In this document: positions 1 through 7,736 of the stretch, one piece after another
Numbering within the stretch: the first letter of the stretch is position 1
Layout of the letters: each line of letters begins with the position of its first letter
NCBI RefSeq assembly: GCF_001667115.1
Contig: NZ_LZIJ01000171.1
Coordinates: forward strand, 62,001-126,000
Length of the DNA: 64,000 nt
Source: Mycobacterium sp. 852002-51163_SCH5372311
GTDB taxonomy: Bacteria > Actinomycetota > Actinomycetes > Mycobacteriales > Mycobacteriaceae
Direction: 5' to 3'
The notes under the pieces: model-generated
Databases searched by the model: none
Told to the model about the DNA's origin: nothing
The model's input: the letters and a program-made list of their open reading frames with translations, nothing else
Position numbers and translations under genes: made by a program

Positions 1-775
1 CCCGGATGTCCGGCGATGTGTAGATCAAGTATCGGTTCTTGGCGACTCCGGCCACGATTTTCTCGGCCGCCCTTTCCGGCGATACCGCGTGACCGCTGAA
101 CCGGTCGATCCACCGGCTGACGTTGGGGTCTTCGCGATCCACGCCGGCGATTTCCACCGTGTTGACCAGGGGTGTCTTGACCGCCCCCGGCACGACGACC
201 GACACCCCGATGCGGTGCCGCGCGAGGTCGAAACGCAGCACCTCGGAAAGCCCGCGCAATCCGTACTTGCTCGCGCTGTAGGCGGCATGCCAGGGCAGTG
301 CGACCAGGCCCGCGGCGGACGACACATTGACCAGATGTCCACCCCTGCCGGCTGCCACCATCGGCGGCAGGAATGCCTCGATAACGTGGATCGGGCCCAT
401 CAGATTGATCGAGATCATCCGCTTCCACTGGTCGTGCGTCAGCCGGTCGACGGTCCCCCAGGCCGACACGCCCGCAATATTCATCACGACGTCCATGCTC
501 GGGTGGGCGGCATGGATGTCATCCGCGAACGCGGCCACCTCGTCGTAATCGGAGATATCCAGAGCGCGGTATTCAGGCACTTCCGCGCCCAGCGCGCGGG
601 CGTCGGACACGGTCAGTGCCAAACCCTCTTCGTCGCGGTCGGTCAGGTACAGCTCGGCGCCCTGCGCCGCCAGCCGCAATGCCGTGGCCCGGCCTATGCC
701 ACTGGCCGCACCGGTGACAAAACACCGCTTTCCGGTGAAATACCGCTCCTTAAATTGCCCAGCCGTCTGCGCCAT
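1..775 (-). CDS. Short-chain dehydrogenase/reductase, 3' end cut by window edge
   Basis: NAD(P)-dependent SDR, read on the minus strand with its C-terminus off the left edge (about 258 codons visible). The N-terminus has the Rossmann motif TGAASGIG, then NIAG after strand 4, the catalytic serine region NVSSAAG and the YSASKYG active-site Tyr/Lys. The start is taken at an ATG giving MAQTAG; an in-frame ATG four codons upstream (787) is possible. It begins 27 bp after the TetR gene on the same strand, so the two are probably co-transcribed and under the same autoregulation. By position it matches M. tuberculosis Rv3057c (recalled synteny). The substrate is unknown; lying next to a P450 suggests oxidation or reduction of a lipid or sterol-like alcohol/ketone. 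Confidence 0.9.
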   Translation of the reverse strand, partial: MAQTAGQFKERYFTGKRCFVTGAASGIGRATALRLAAQGAELYLTDRDEEGLALTVSDARALGAEVPEYRALDISDYDEVAAFADDIHAAHPSMDVVMNIAGVSAWGTVDRLTHDQWKRMISINLMGPIHVIEAFLPPMVAAGRGGHLVNVSSAAGLVALPWHAAYSASKYGLRGLSEVLRFDLARHRIGVSVVVPGAVKTPLVNTVEIAGVDREDPNVSRWIDRFSGHAVSPERAAEKIVAGVAKNRYLIYTSPDIR

Positions 776-801
776 GCCGGTGACCATACCGGCGGTATCG
801 A

Positions 802-1461
802 TTACGGCTTGGGTGAGCCGCCCCATAGCGCGGTGAGCCACAACTGTTCGAGCACCCGAACGCGTCGCTCCAGGTCGCTGTCGCGACCGACCAGGAGATG
901 GTCGCCGGTCAACATCAATGCGGTGGTGCCGGCCAGCGTTCGGATCAGCGTCGGCAGGTCATCGCTGATCGGGTTGGCGGTCCCGGCTTTCACCTCGGCG
1001 TCGACAATGGCGACGATCTCCTGCAGCACCACTTGGAACTGCTGTTCGAGAATGTCGCGGATCTCGATATCGGTGTGGCGGGCGGTATTGCACGCCATCA
1101 TCACCGGATCGTTGTGCGCGTAGACGGCTGCTGCGCTGCCTACCATCCGCTTGGCGAACTGCTCCGGCGACTCCCCGGGCTGGCGGGGAGCGAAATACTG
1201 CGTGCGTTCTTCAAGCTCTTCGGCGGCCTCGGCCAGAATCTGCGCCAGCACCGAGTACTTGGAGTCGAAATAGAAGTAGAAGCCGGATCGGGCCACCCCG
1301 GCTCGCAGGCTGATGGTGCTGACGGAGAGCTCGGCGAACGGTCTTTCCTGGACTAGTTCCCGCACCGCCTGCAGGATCGCCTGGCGCTGCTTGTCACCAC
1401 GCCGCCGCAGCGCCGGCGCGGACTCCTCCTGGTTGATGGCGTTGGCGGCCTGGCTATCCAC
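802..1461 (-). CDS. TetR-family transcriptional regulator (Rv3058c-like)
   Basis: 219-residue TetR repressor. The N-terminal HTH lies at about residues 25-72 (RQAILQAVRELV, then TISLRAGVARSGFYFYFDSK, the typical helix-turn-helix with the F-Y-F-D-S-K end). The rest is a variable all-helical ligand/dimer domain. It is transcribed away from the P450 gene, with a perfect inverted repeat at 1504-1525 between them, the usual layout of a local repressor controlling itself and its neighbour. The downstream SDR is on the same strand. The likely effector is a P450 substrate or product, but nothing in the sequence identifies it. Family assignment is firm; the operator link is inference. Confidence 0.92.
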   Translation of the reverse strand: MDSQAANAINQEESAPALRRRGDKQRQAILQAVRELVQERPFAELSVSTISLRAGVARSGFYFYFDSKYSVLAQILAEAAEELEERTQYFAPRQPGESPEQFAKRMVGSAAAVYAHNDPVMMACNTARHTDIEIRDILEQQFQVVLQEIVAIVDAEVKAGTANPISDDLPTLIRTLAGTTALMLTGDHLLVGRDSDLERRVRVLEQLWLTALWGGSPKP

Positions 1462-1503
1462 CCTTGATCACACCCTGACCTTGCACCAAGACGATCGAAA
1501 AGC

Positions 1504-1525
1504 AAACTTGACAGCCGTCAAGTTT
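1504..1525. promoter_or_regulatory. Perfect inverted-repeat operator between TetR and cyp136
   Basis: Two exact 9-bp arms, AAACTTGAC and GTCAAGTTT, flank a 4-bp spacer (AGCC). The site lies 43 bp from the TetR start codon and 64 bp from the cyp136 start. A TTGACA hexamer (1508-1513), a good -35 sequence, is embedded in the left arm and reads toward cyp136, so repressor binding would block polymerase. A -10 candidate in the AT-rich tract at 1532-1539 is less clear. Assignment to the adjacent TetR is inference from position and symmetry. Confidence 0.75.
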
Positions 1526-1588
1526 ATCCGAAGTATAAGTGAAATAAGTGACACCGCTCACCCGTAGCGGAAGCGCAAAGGAGCGTTA

Positions 1589-3070
1589 ATGGTCGCCACG
1601 ATCAGCACCCCGCAATACCTGCTCGACCAGGCGCGGCGCCGTTTCACCCCGTCGATCAACAACTTCCCCGGCATGGGATTGCTGGAGCGCAGGCTGCTCA
1701 GCACTGAGTTCCCGGAGAGAAAGCTGGCCGAGCCGCCGGAGGGCAGCGGACTCAAGCCGGTTCTCGGCGATGCCGGTCTACCGGTCATCGGGCACATCAT
1801 CGAGATGTTGCGCGGCGGGCCGGACTACGTGCTGCACCTGTACCGCACCAAGGGACCGGTCGTGTTCGGTGACTCGCCGGTGTTGCCGGGCGTCGCGGCG
1901 CTAGGTCCGGACGCCGCGCAGATCATCTACTCCAACCGCAACAAGGACTACTCCCAGCAGGGCTGGGTACCTGTGATCGGGCCGTTCTTCCACCGCGGCC
2001 TGATGTTGCTCGACTTCGACGAGCACATGTTCCACCGGCGGATCATGCAGGAAGCCTTCGTCCGCTCCCGGCTGGTCAGCTACGTCGAGCAGATGGATCA
2101 CGTCGTGTCCCAGGTGGTCGCCAAGGACTGGGTGGCCAACGATGCGCGTTTCCTGCTTTATCCCGCGATGAAGGAGCTCACCCTGGACATCGCCTCGATG
2201 GTGTTCATGGGTCACGAGCCCGGCACCGACCACGAGCTGGTCACCAAGGTGAACAAGGCGTTCACCGTCACCACCCGGGCGGGCAACGCGATCATCCGCA
2301 CCAGTGTGCCGCCGTTCACCTGGTGGCGGGGCCTCAAGGCCCGCGAGCTGCTGGAGAACTATTTCCGCGAGCGAGTCAGGGAACAGCGCGGAAAGCAGGG
2401 CAACGACCTGCTGTCGGTGCTGTGCCAAACCGAGGACGAGGACGGCAACAAGTTCTCCGACGAGGACATCGTCAACCACATGATCTTCTTGATGATGGCG
2501 GCGCACGACACGTCGACGTCCACCGCGACCACGATGGCCTATCACCTTGCCGCCCACCCGGAGTGGCAGCAGCGCTGCCGGGACGAGTCCGACCGCCTGG
2601 GCGATGGTCCGCTCGACATCGAGTCGCTGGAGAAGCTGGAGTCACTCGATCTGGTGATGGATGAGTCGATCCGGATCGTGACGCCGGTGCAGTGGGCGAT
2701 GCGGCAGACAGTGCGCGACACCGACCTGCTCGGCTACTACATCCCCAAGGGCACCAACGTGATCGCCTATCCCGGGATGAATCACCGGCTGCCAGAACTG
2801 TGGACGGATCCGCTGAAGTTCGACCCGGAACGGTTCCTCGAGCCGCGCAGCGAGCACAAACGACACCGCTACGCGTTCGCACCGTTCGGCGGCGGCGCGC
2901 ACAAGTGCATCGGGATGGTGTTCGGCCGGCTGGAGGTCAAGACGATCATGCACCGGTTGCTGCGGCGCTACCGCCTGGAGCTGCCGCGGCCCGGTTACCA
3001 GCCGCGCTGGGATTACGGTGGCATGCCGATACCGATGGACGGCATGCCGATCGTGCTGCGTCCGCTTTAA
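1589..3070 (+). CDS. cyp136: Cytochrome P450, CYP136 family
   Basis: 493-residue cytosolic P450 monooxygenase. Visible landmarks are the I-helix proton-relay segment AAHDTS (about residues 304-309), the K-helix E359-S-I-R362 (ExxR), and the heme loop FAPFGGGAHKCIG with the cysteine ligand at about residue 440. A strong Shine-Dalgarno AAAGGAG (1577-1583) sits 5 bp before the ATG, fixing the start. The N-terminal sequence and position between TetR and the rest of the locus match CYP136 (Rv3059) as I recall it. It is probably controlled by the facing TetR. The natural substrate is unknown; electron donors would be a ferredoxin and reductase encoded elsewhere. Confidence 0.92.
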   Translation: MVATISTPQYLLDQARRRFTPSINNFPGMGLLERRLLSTEFPERKLAEPPEGSGLKPVLGDAGLPVIGHIIEMLRGGPDYVLHLYRTKGPVVFGDSPVLPGVAALGPDAAQIIYSNRNKDYSQQGWVPVIGPFFHRGLMLLDFDEHMFHRRIMQEAFVRSRLVSYVEQMDHVVSQVVAKDWVANDARFLLYPAMKELTLDIASMVFMGHEPGTDHELVTKVNKAFTVTTRAGNAIIRTSVPPFTWWRGLKARELLENYFRERVREQRGKQGNDLLSVLCQTEDEDGNKFSDEDIVNHMIFLMMAAHDTSTSTATTMAYHLAAHPEWQQRCRDESDRLGDGPLDIESLEKLESLDLVMDESIRIVTPVQWAMRQTVRDTDLLGYYIPKGTNVIAYPGMNHRLPELWTDPLKFDPERFLEPRSEHKRHRYAFAPFGGGAHKCIGMVFGRLEVKTIMHRLLRRYRLELPRPGYQPRWDYGGMPIPMDGMPIVLRPL

Positions 3071-3074
3071 TTGC

Positions 3075-3134
3075 GCGAGCAGACGGAGAAGCCCCCGATC
3101 TCTCCATGAGATAGGGGCTTTTCCGCGTGCTCAC
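3075..3134. repeat. Imperfect palindromic element, GAGCAGACG family copy 1; likely terminator
   Basis: Two 21-nt arms (3075-3095 and 3114-3134) pair at 17 of 21 positions. The core arm begins GCGAGCAGACGGAGAAGCCC, closely resembling the arms of the palindromes at 5064-5125 and 51003-51064. Inside, ATCTC/GAGAT extends the stem. A CTTTTCC tract in the right arm and position just after the cyp136 stop make it a plausible intrinsic terminator. This copy lies between two same-direction genes and is the most diverged of the three. Confidence 0.7.
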
Positions 3135-3152
3135 CGTAGGGAGGGGTTAAGG

Positions 3153-5060
3153 ATGGCAGTGTTGCGAGCCGGGCTGCGCTCCAGGCGCAAAAACGGGGTC
3201 AGGCGTCCACGCAAGACAAGCCCGTCGCCATTTACACCGGACTGGACGCCCAGACCGGCGACGTACGGCGTGGGGGTTCGGCACAACGTCGCGGTGCCGA
3301 TGAGCGACGGCGTCGTACTTCGTGCGGACATCCACTACCCCACTGTTCCGGAGACCGGACAGCCCGCCGCCGGTCCGTTCCCGGTACTGCTGTCGATTAC
3401 GCCCTATGGCAAGAAAGCGCCACCGCCGGCCGCCCAGATCGGCGGCGGCGCCACCCCGTACCTGGTCAAACGCGGCTACATCGAGGTGATGGTCGACGTT
3501 CGGGGTACCGGCGCGTCGGGGGGTTCCTTCGAGATGTTCGGCGATCGGCAAGCGCAGGACGGGGCGGAGCTAGTGACCTGGGCTGCCGCGTTGCCCGGCG
3601 CCAGCGGGCGAGTCGGCATGTTCGGGATCTCCTACCTGGCGATCAACCAACTGTTCACCGCGGCCGCGGTCGGCGCGGACTCGCCGCTGAAAGCGATCTT
3701 TCCGGTGATGGCCGCCCGCGACTTCTACCGAGACGCTGCCGCGATGGGTGGAGTGCCGCACCTGCGCACGGTACGCGCGTACGGGGCCGTCTACCGGTTG
3801 CTCAACGTGGTGAACCCGACACTGGAGTTGTTCACCCGCGGCGGGCACACGCGACCACGGTCGGGTGGCTTCGCTGCCGTGCGCCAGCGCGGGCGCGACC
3901 AGCGACAGTACTTTCGCCCGCTGATCGCCAACGCGATGTCGGGCGGCGAGACCGCCTGGGACGGGCCGTTCTGGGATGCACTGCGACCGGGCCTGGTGCT
4001 GCCGAAGATCGCCGCCAACGGTGTGGCCGTCTTCCTGGTCGGCGGATGGCACGACGCGTTCCAGCGTGGCGCGCCGCTGAACTACGCGGCGCTGCAGAAC
4101 GCGTTCGCAGGCCTGCCCGGCGAGGCGCCGATGCAACCTGGCCAGCCGCTGTCCGATCGGGTGCGGCTGATGATGGGCCCCTGGTATCACGTCTCGGACT
4201 TCGGCGGACTACACCTCAATGCGCTGCAGTTGCGCTGGTTCGATTACTGGCTCAGAGACGAGCCTGCCGCCGAAGTCTCCGGGCCGCCGTTCGTCTTCCA
4301 GGCGATCGGGAGCTCGCAGTGGTACCGCACCGACGGCTACCCCCTGGCCGAAGCGACGCCGACCCGCTTCTACCTGTCCGACTCGGGCCGTCTGAGCCAG
4401 GACGCCTCACCGGACACCACGACGGCGACGCTCGACTATCTGGTTCGGGGCCCACTGTCGGGGCGCAGCCTGGAGCAGTGGACGCTGGGAATGAACAGCT
4501 ACATGTTCTCCCGCGGAGGCCGGGTCATTCGCTACGACCAGGACAACCGGCGCCTGCAACGCGATGCGCTGACCTACACCACCGAACCGTTCACCGATGC
4601 GCGTCTGGTCGCCGGGCCGATCGCGCTCACCATCCACGCGACGGCTACCACCACCGAGACCCTGTGGGTCGCCCATCTCGACGACGTCGCCCCCGACGGC
4701 GCCAGCCGTCCACTCACCCAGGGAGCGTTGCTCGGTTCACATCGCGCGCTGGACCCCGAGCGCACCTGGTACCTGCCCGACGGCACCGTGTTGCGGCCCC
4801 ATCACTACAGCACCCAGTCGGCGGCGCTGCCCGTCGTCCCCGGCGAGCTCACCCGCTACGACCTGGAGATCTTCCCGACGGCCGCGCTGATCGCGCCCGG
4901 CCACCGACTGCGCCTCACTGTCACCACTTACGACTTTCCGCATCTGGTGCCCCCAAGGCCCGCGCGCCGCGCCCTGGTTGGCGGTCGCTACCAACTGCAT
5001 CAGGGTGGCGCGTCGCCGTCGCACATCGTCATCCCACTGGCCGATCCGGACGCGCTTTAG
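3153..5060 (+). CDS. CocE/NonD-family serine hydrolase (X-Pro peptidase S15 fold)
   Basis: 635-residue alpha/beta-hydrolase of the CocE/X-prolyl dipeptidyl acyl-peptidase family (esterase or amidase activity). The N-terminal half is the hydrolase core: VDVRGTGASGG (about 114-124), the nucleophile elbow FGISYLA with Ser160, the acid in VGGWHDAF (Asp301) and the base in GPWYHVSDFGG (His346). The C-terminal third is the beta-rich jelly-roll typical of the family (SYMFSRGGR onward). The ATG at 3153 follows a GGAGGGG Shine-Dalgarno; longer frames upstream lack one. The usual GxSYxG motif here reads G-I-S-Y-L-A, so the final glycine is replaced by alanine. Substrate unknown; cytosolic, with no signal peptide seen. 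Confidence 0.9.
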   Translation: MAVLRAGLRSRRKNGVRRPRKTSPSPFTPDWTPRPATYGVGVRHNVAVPMSDGVVLRADIHYPTVPETGQPAAGPFPVLLSITPYGKKAPPPAAQIGGGATPYLVKRGYIEVMVDVRGTGASGGSFEMFGDRQAQDGAELVTWAAALPGASGRVGMFGISYLAINQLFTAAAVGADSPLKAIFPVMAARDFYRDAAAMGGVPHLRTVRAYGAVYRLLNVVNPTLELFTRGGHTRPRSGGFAAVRQRGRDQRQYFRPLIANAMSGGETAWDGPFWDALRPGLVLPKIAANGVAVFLVGGWHDAFQRGAPLNYAALQNAFAGLPGEAPMQPGQPLSDRVRLMMGPWYHVSDFGGLHLNALQLRWFDYWLRDEPAAEVSGPPFVFQAIGSSQWYRTDGYPLAEATPTRFYLSDSGRLSQDASPDTTTATLDYLVRGPLSGRSLEQWTLGMNSYMFSRGGRVIRYDQDNRRLQRDALTYTTEPFTDARLVAGPIALTIHATATTTETLWVAHLDDVAPDGASRPLTQGALLGSHRALDPERTWYLPDGTVLRPHHYSTQSAALPVVPGELTRYDLEIFPTAALIAPGHRLRLTVTTYDFPHLVPPRPARRALVGGRYQLHQGGASPSHIVIPLADPDAL

Positions 5061-5063
5061 CTG

Positions 5064-5125
5064 GCCGAGCAGACGCAGAATCGCATGCGGGAGTGCGGAT
5101 TTGTGCGATTCTGCGTCTGCTCGGC
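5064..5125. repeat. Perfect 22-bp palindrome, GAGCAGACG family copy 2; bidirectional terminator candidate
   Basis: Arms at 5064-5085 and 5104-5125 are exact reverse complements over 22 bp, separated by an 18-nt loop. The arm core GCCGAGCAGACGCAGAATCG recurs in the palindromes at 3075-3134 and 51003-51064. It fills the gap between two convergent genes (stops at 5060 and 5130), the place for a terminator serving both strands. Such a long perfect hairpin will fold in RNA from either strand. Confidence 0.85.
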
Positions 5126-5129
5126 ATAC

Positions 5130-5636
5130 CTAGGTGAGCAGGCGGTTGGCGCAGGCGATCAGTGCCCGCAGCGCGGACTGGGTGGGATCGTTCGACCAGC
5201 CCATCGCCCACTCCGCACGGTCGCCGTTCGTGCCGCGGATGAAGGTGGCGATATCCCTGTCCGACCGCATCTGATGGAACTTCAACGTCTCGATCTTGAT
5301 CCCACGCTCATGCAGCATCGCGGTGAGCGCCGCGATCGGCCCGCTCGCCGAGGCCGTCGAGGTGTTGATGGAATCGCCGACGGCGATCATGGCCCGGAAA
5401 TGGCGGGCCTGCGGACCCAGCCGTCCGGCGGACCGTTCCGCGTCGGTGCAGGCCCAGTGGCCCAGCCGGAGCGGCCCGGCGGTGTGGCCATAGGTGGCGA
5501 CGAAGCTCTCCCACGAGATCGCCTCGGCTTGCTCGCGCAGACCGAGCGGCAGCGCAGCGCCGAAGCGCTCGCCGAACCAGGCGCTGGCGCTGCACCGACA
5601 TGCCGCATCACTCGGGGTTCGAGGTAGAGGTGCCAT
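5130..5636 (-). CDS. Stand-alone LeuA-type allosteric (regulatory) domain protein
   Basis: 168 residues. The C-terminal part resembles the regulatory domain of 2-isopropylmalate/citramalate/homocitrate synthases: SASGPIAALTAMLHERGI (about 96-113) matches the GNGPVxAL-x-ALxxxG helix, followed by a strand ending YHE-like KFHQM, then a glycine loop, then WAMGWSNDPTQSALRALIACANRLL, which mirrors the family's WGVG...I..AS..A..SA.NR end. The catalytic TIM barrel is absent, so it cannot be a synthase alone. The N-terminal half (WFGERFGAALPLGLREQAEAISW) may contact a partner. It could be a leucine-sensing or oligomerising subunit; function is unproven. Convergent with the CocE gene across a perfect palindrome. 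Confidence 0.65.
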   Translation of the reverse strand: MAPLPRTPSDAACRCSASAWFGERFGAALPLGLREQAEAISWESFVATYGHTAGPLRLGHWACTDAERSAGRLGPQARHFRAMIAVGDSINTSTASASGPIAALTAMLHERGIKIETLKFHQMRSDRDIATFIRGTNGDRAEWAMGWSNDPTQSALRALIACANRLLT

Positions 5637-5691
5637 GGTGCCGGGTCTTCTCTGGTCAAAGGGGTGACCGACGGCAGTAGCATCCGACCCA

Positions 5692-5724
5692 CAGCGGGGG
5701 GTCGGTCTGGATCAGACCCCGCTG
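5692..5724. promoter_or_regulatory. Nested dyad upstream of the LeuA-domain gene
   Basis: An inner perfect repeat GGTCTG-GAT-CAGACC (5704-5718) is nested inside CAGCGG...CCGCTG arms (5692-5697 and 5719-5724). It is 56-88 nt upstream of the LeuA-domain start and 110 nt past the stop of the Lgt-like gene, both on the minus strand. It may be an operator or a terminator for the upstream gene. No U-tract is obvious on the minus strand, so I favour an operator or leader hairpin, weakly. Confidence 0.35.
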
Positions 5725-5833
5725 CGGGTGCTGGCTACTACGGCACGCTCAAGAAGACGCACGAGGTCCGAGGCTAGCCGTCGAGGGGCGGCCGTGCAAC
5801 TGTCTTTCGCGACTTCTGCGCCCGCTACCAGCG

Positions 5834-6598
5834 CTAACGCAGCTTCAGCACGAAGCCGGCCAAACAGACCACCGTGAGTATTGCTGAGAACGCCACATTG
5901 ATACGGGTCGGCAGAGCGGTGCTCGATGCGTCTGCGCGCAACAGCTCAAGGCCCAACCTGCCAATTCCATACGCTGCGGCCGAACCCAGAAACAACAGTC
6001 CCGGGCGATCGGACGGAGTATATAAGCACAGTCCGACGCCCAAAATTATCGCTGACCAAGCAGACTCGAAGAGTTGCGTCGGATAACGACGCTTCCATTC
6101 GCCACGCTCATCGGGTAACCACCATCCGATGAGTCCATGAGTTTCGCGTCCCGAACAGCAACCATTCATCAGGCAACCGATACGCGTGACGGCCATCCCG
6201 ACCAGCATGATAATTCCCGTACCGTCCCAGACCCGCCAGAACTCCAACCCCATAAGCCGCAGTAGCGGCCAAGACACCGCGAAACTGAGCACCAAACCGC
6301 CGTAAACTCCGGCACCCGCGTTTGTTAAGCGCACGCTACCGGTCCGGTCGGTGACATATTTCGGATGACCGATGAGGAACCAGATCCTCGCACCGGCCAG
6401 CGCAAATACGAGAAGGATTACGGCCGATACCGCGAAACGCGAGTAGCCGAGGCCCGTTTCATATCCGCCGAGTATCACCCCGCAGGCGAAACCGAGGTAC
6501 AGCAGTGCCGCGAAGGTCGGAACACGCAGTCGCCCAACGCGAAACAGGTACCGCCGCCCCAACCACCGCGACGACCGCGTCGACGTCGGTGTGCTCAC
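5834..6598 (-). CDS. Prolipoprotein diacylglyceryl transferase (Lgt)-like membrane protein
   Basis: 254-residue polytopic membrane protein with about seven hydrophobic segments. Lgt-family landmarks are present but diverged: GAGVYGGL (about 95-102), RIGCLMNGCCSG (139-150) in place of the canonical GRxGNFxNxE signature, and RYPTQLFES (171-179), equivalent to HPxQLYE. Retained Arg139 and Asn145 suggest the phosphatidylglycerol-binding fold. The missing signature glutamate and extra cysteines set it apart from housekeeping Lgt, so it is probably an accessory paralogue. Lipid transfer to lipoproteins is the family reaction, but activity here is uncertain. Local base composition is AT-richer than the flanks, which fits acquisition. 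Confidence 0.78.
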   Translation of the reverse strand: MSTPTSTRSSRWLGRRYLFRVGRLRVPTFAALLYLGFACGVILGGYETGLGYSRFAVSAVILLVFALAGARIWFLIGHPKYVTDRTGSVRLTNAGAGVYGGLVLSFAVSWPLLRLMGLEFWRVWDGTGIIMLVGMAVTRIGCLMNGCCSGRETHGLIGWWLPDERGEWKRRYPTQLFESAWSAIILGVGLCLYTPSDRPGLLFLGSAAAYGIGRLGLELLRADASSTALPTRINVAFSAILTVVCLAGFVLKLR

Positions 6599-7126
6599 GT
6601 CAGCCCGCTCGCTGACCAGATTGCTGCTCGGTATGCAATCAGATCAATCATGTAGCTCATGCCGCCGATCGCGATGTCTTCCGGGACAAAGGTCAAGATA
6701 TCGCACAATCGCGACCCGAATCCCAAATCGCGCGATCTGCCTTAGCCAACTGCCGGTGTCGTCAAGCTGGGCGGCTGCGGGCGGACACTGTCTACGGCTC
6801 TGCGGGGAGATCGACCGTCAATGCTCGCGCACAATGCACGCCGTGCTGCAAAGTTATCCAAATGGGGCGAGTAGCACCGACCCCGGGCGCTGAACCTAAC
6901 GACACTCGGAGCCTTGCGTCCACGTCCATTTCATGGAGACGCTGCTAGCCGGAATGGCCGCATTCACGCCCGGCGCGGTGGGTATATCCAACGCGGGCGA
7001 TCAGGCCGATTAAGTTATTGGACTCAAATAGAATAAAGCATTCCCCGATGCCGCGTAAAGGGATAGCATCCATGGGTGGTCATAGCTGCAAATGTGGCCA
7101 TTCGCCCGCAATTGAAAGGCACTACC
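6599..7126. other. 528-bp non-coding gap
   Basis: No convincing gene. It is AT-richer than average, with runs such as AAATAGAATAAAG near 7026-7036, and presumably carries the divergent promoters of the Lgt-like gene and the small lipoprotein. I could not pair a clear -35 with the TAGAAT hexamer at 7029-7034. No tRNA, riboswitch or repeat was recognised. A small RNA cannot be excluded by eye. Confidence 0.5.
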
Positions 7127-7288
7127 GTGAACGCAAAGCGCAAGAGGATTCTGACGGCCGCCGCGACAATCGCGGCCGGACTGGTCGCGATGTTGCTGCC
7201 GACCGGGTGCCAGGAACAAGCGCCGGCGCCGGAAATAGGTGCCCAGGGATCACCTGACACAGTCATATCCTCGCCCGCGGTCGACTGA
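7127..7288 (+). CDS. Small lipoprotein
   Basis: 53-residue predicted lipoprotein starting at GTG, with GAAAGG 7 bp upstream as Shine-Dalgarno. The basic N-terminus (NAKRKR) leads into a hydrophobic stretch ending in a lipobox-like LPTGC, so lipidation at that cysteine (about residue 25) is expected, leaving a mature part of about 29 residues (QEQAPAPEIG...). No domain is recognised. It faces the Lgt-like gene across the gap at 6599-7126, which invites the idea of an enzyme/substrate link, but that is only positional. Convergent with the DUF302 gene (19 bp between stops). Confidence 0.65.
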   Translation: MNAKRKRILTAAATIAAGLVAMLLPTGCQEQAPAPEIGAQGSPDTVISSPAVD

Positions 7289-7306
7289 TCGATTGAGGCG
7301 CGGTTC

Positions 7307-7717
7307 CTAGACGGTCGGGCCGGCGGAGACTTCCTGAAGTGCTTCGTCGAGCAGGCCGCGCACAGCGTCGGCGATCTCGTTGAGCCCCGGCTCGTCGGTC
7401 ACGTCGGCCATCAGTTTGGGGTCCATCGCGTCGACGATCACCGAATCGGGTGCGTCCGGGTCTTTACGGACAACGACATTGCATGGCAGCAGCACGCCGA
7501 TAGGCCGGTAGATGTTGACGGCTTTCTGCGCGAACGAGGGGTTGCACGCGCCCAGGATCAGATAGTCCTCCATGTCTACCCCGAGCTTTGCTTTCAGCGT
7601 CGCTTTCATGTCGATCTCGGTCAGCACGCCGAAGCCCTGTCGGGCCAGCGCCGCCCGGGTTCGCTCGACGGCCTCGTCAAACGACGTATGCAGGGTGGTC
7701 GACAGCGAGACGCCCAT
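7307..7717 (-). CDS. DUF302 domain protein
   Basis: 136 residues covering a full DUF302 domain. Recognisable segments are FDEAVERTRAALARQGFGVLTEIDM (N-terminal helix and strand), YLILGACNPSFAQKA (about 52-66, the conserved GACNP motif), GVLLPCNVVV (74-83) and the VDAMDPKLM region. The two cysteines in GACNP and LPCN are the family's conserved pair and may bind a metal or act in redox chemistry; the function of the family is not established. It lies 19 bp after the MEDS/ATPase regulator on the same strand, so the two probably form an operon. Confidence 0.88.
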   Translation of the reverse strand: MGVSLSTTLHTSFDEAVERTRAALARQGFGVLTEIDMKATLKAKLGVDMEDYLILGACNPSFAQKAVNIYRPIGVLLPCNVVVRKDPDAPDSVIVDAMDPKLMADVTDEPGLNEIADAVRGLLDEALQEVSAGPTV

Positions 7718-7736
7718 CGTCTTCTCCCATTGCGTC

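Noticed and set aside
89-1123. 344-codon plus-strand frame over the SDR and TetR genes
   Set aside because: Shadow of two well-supported minus-strand genes; low-complexity His/Arg/Gly-rich translation.
7018-7034. TTGGAC/TAGAAT promoter before the small lipoprotein
   Set aside because: Boxes are only 5 bp apart, so they cannot form one sigma-70-type promoter.
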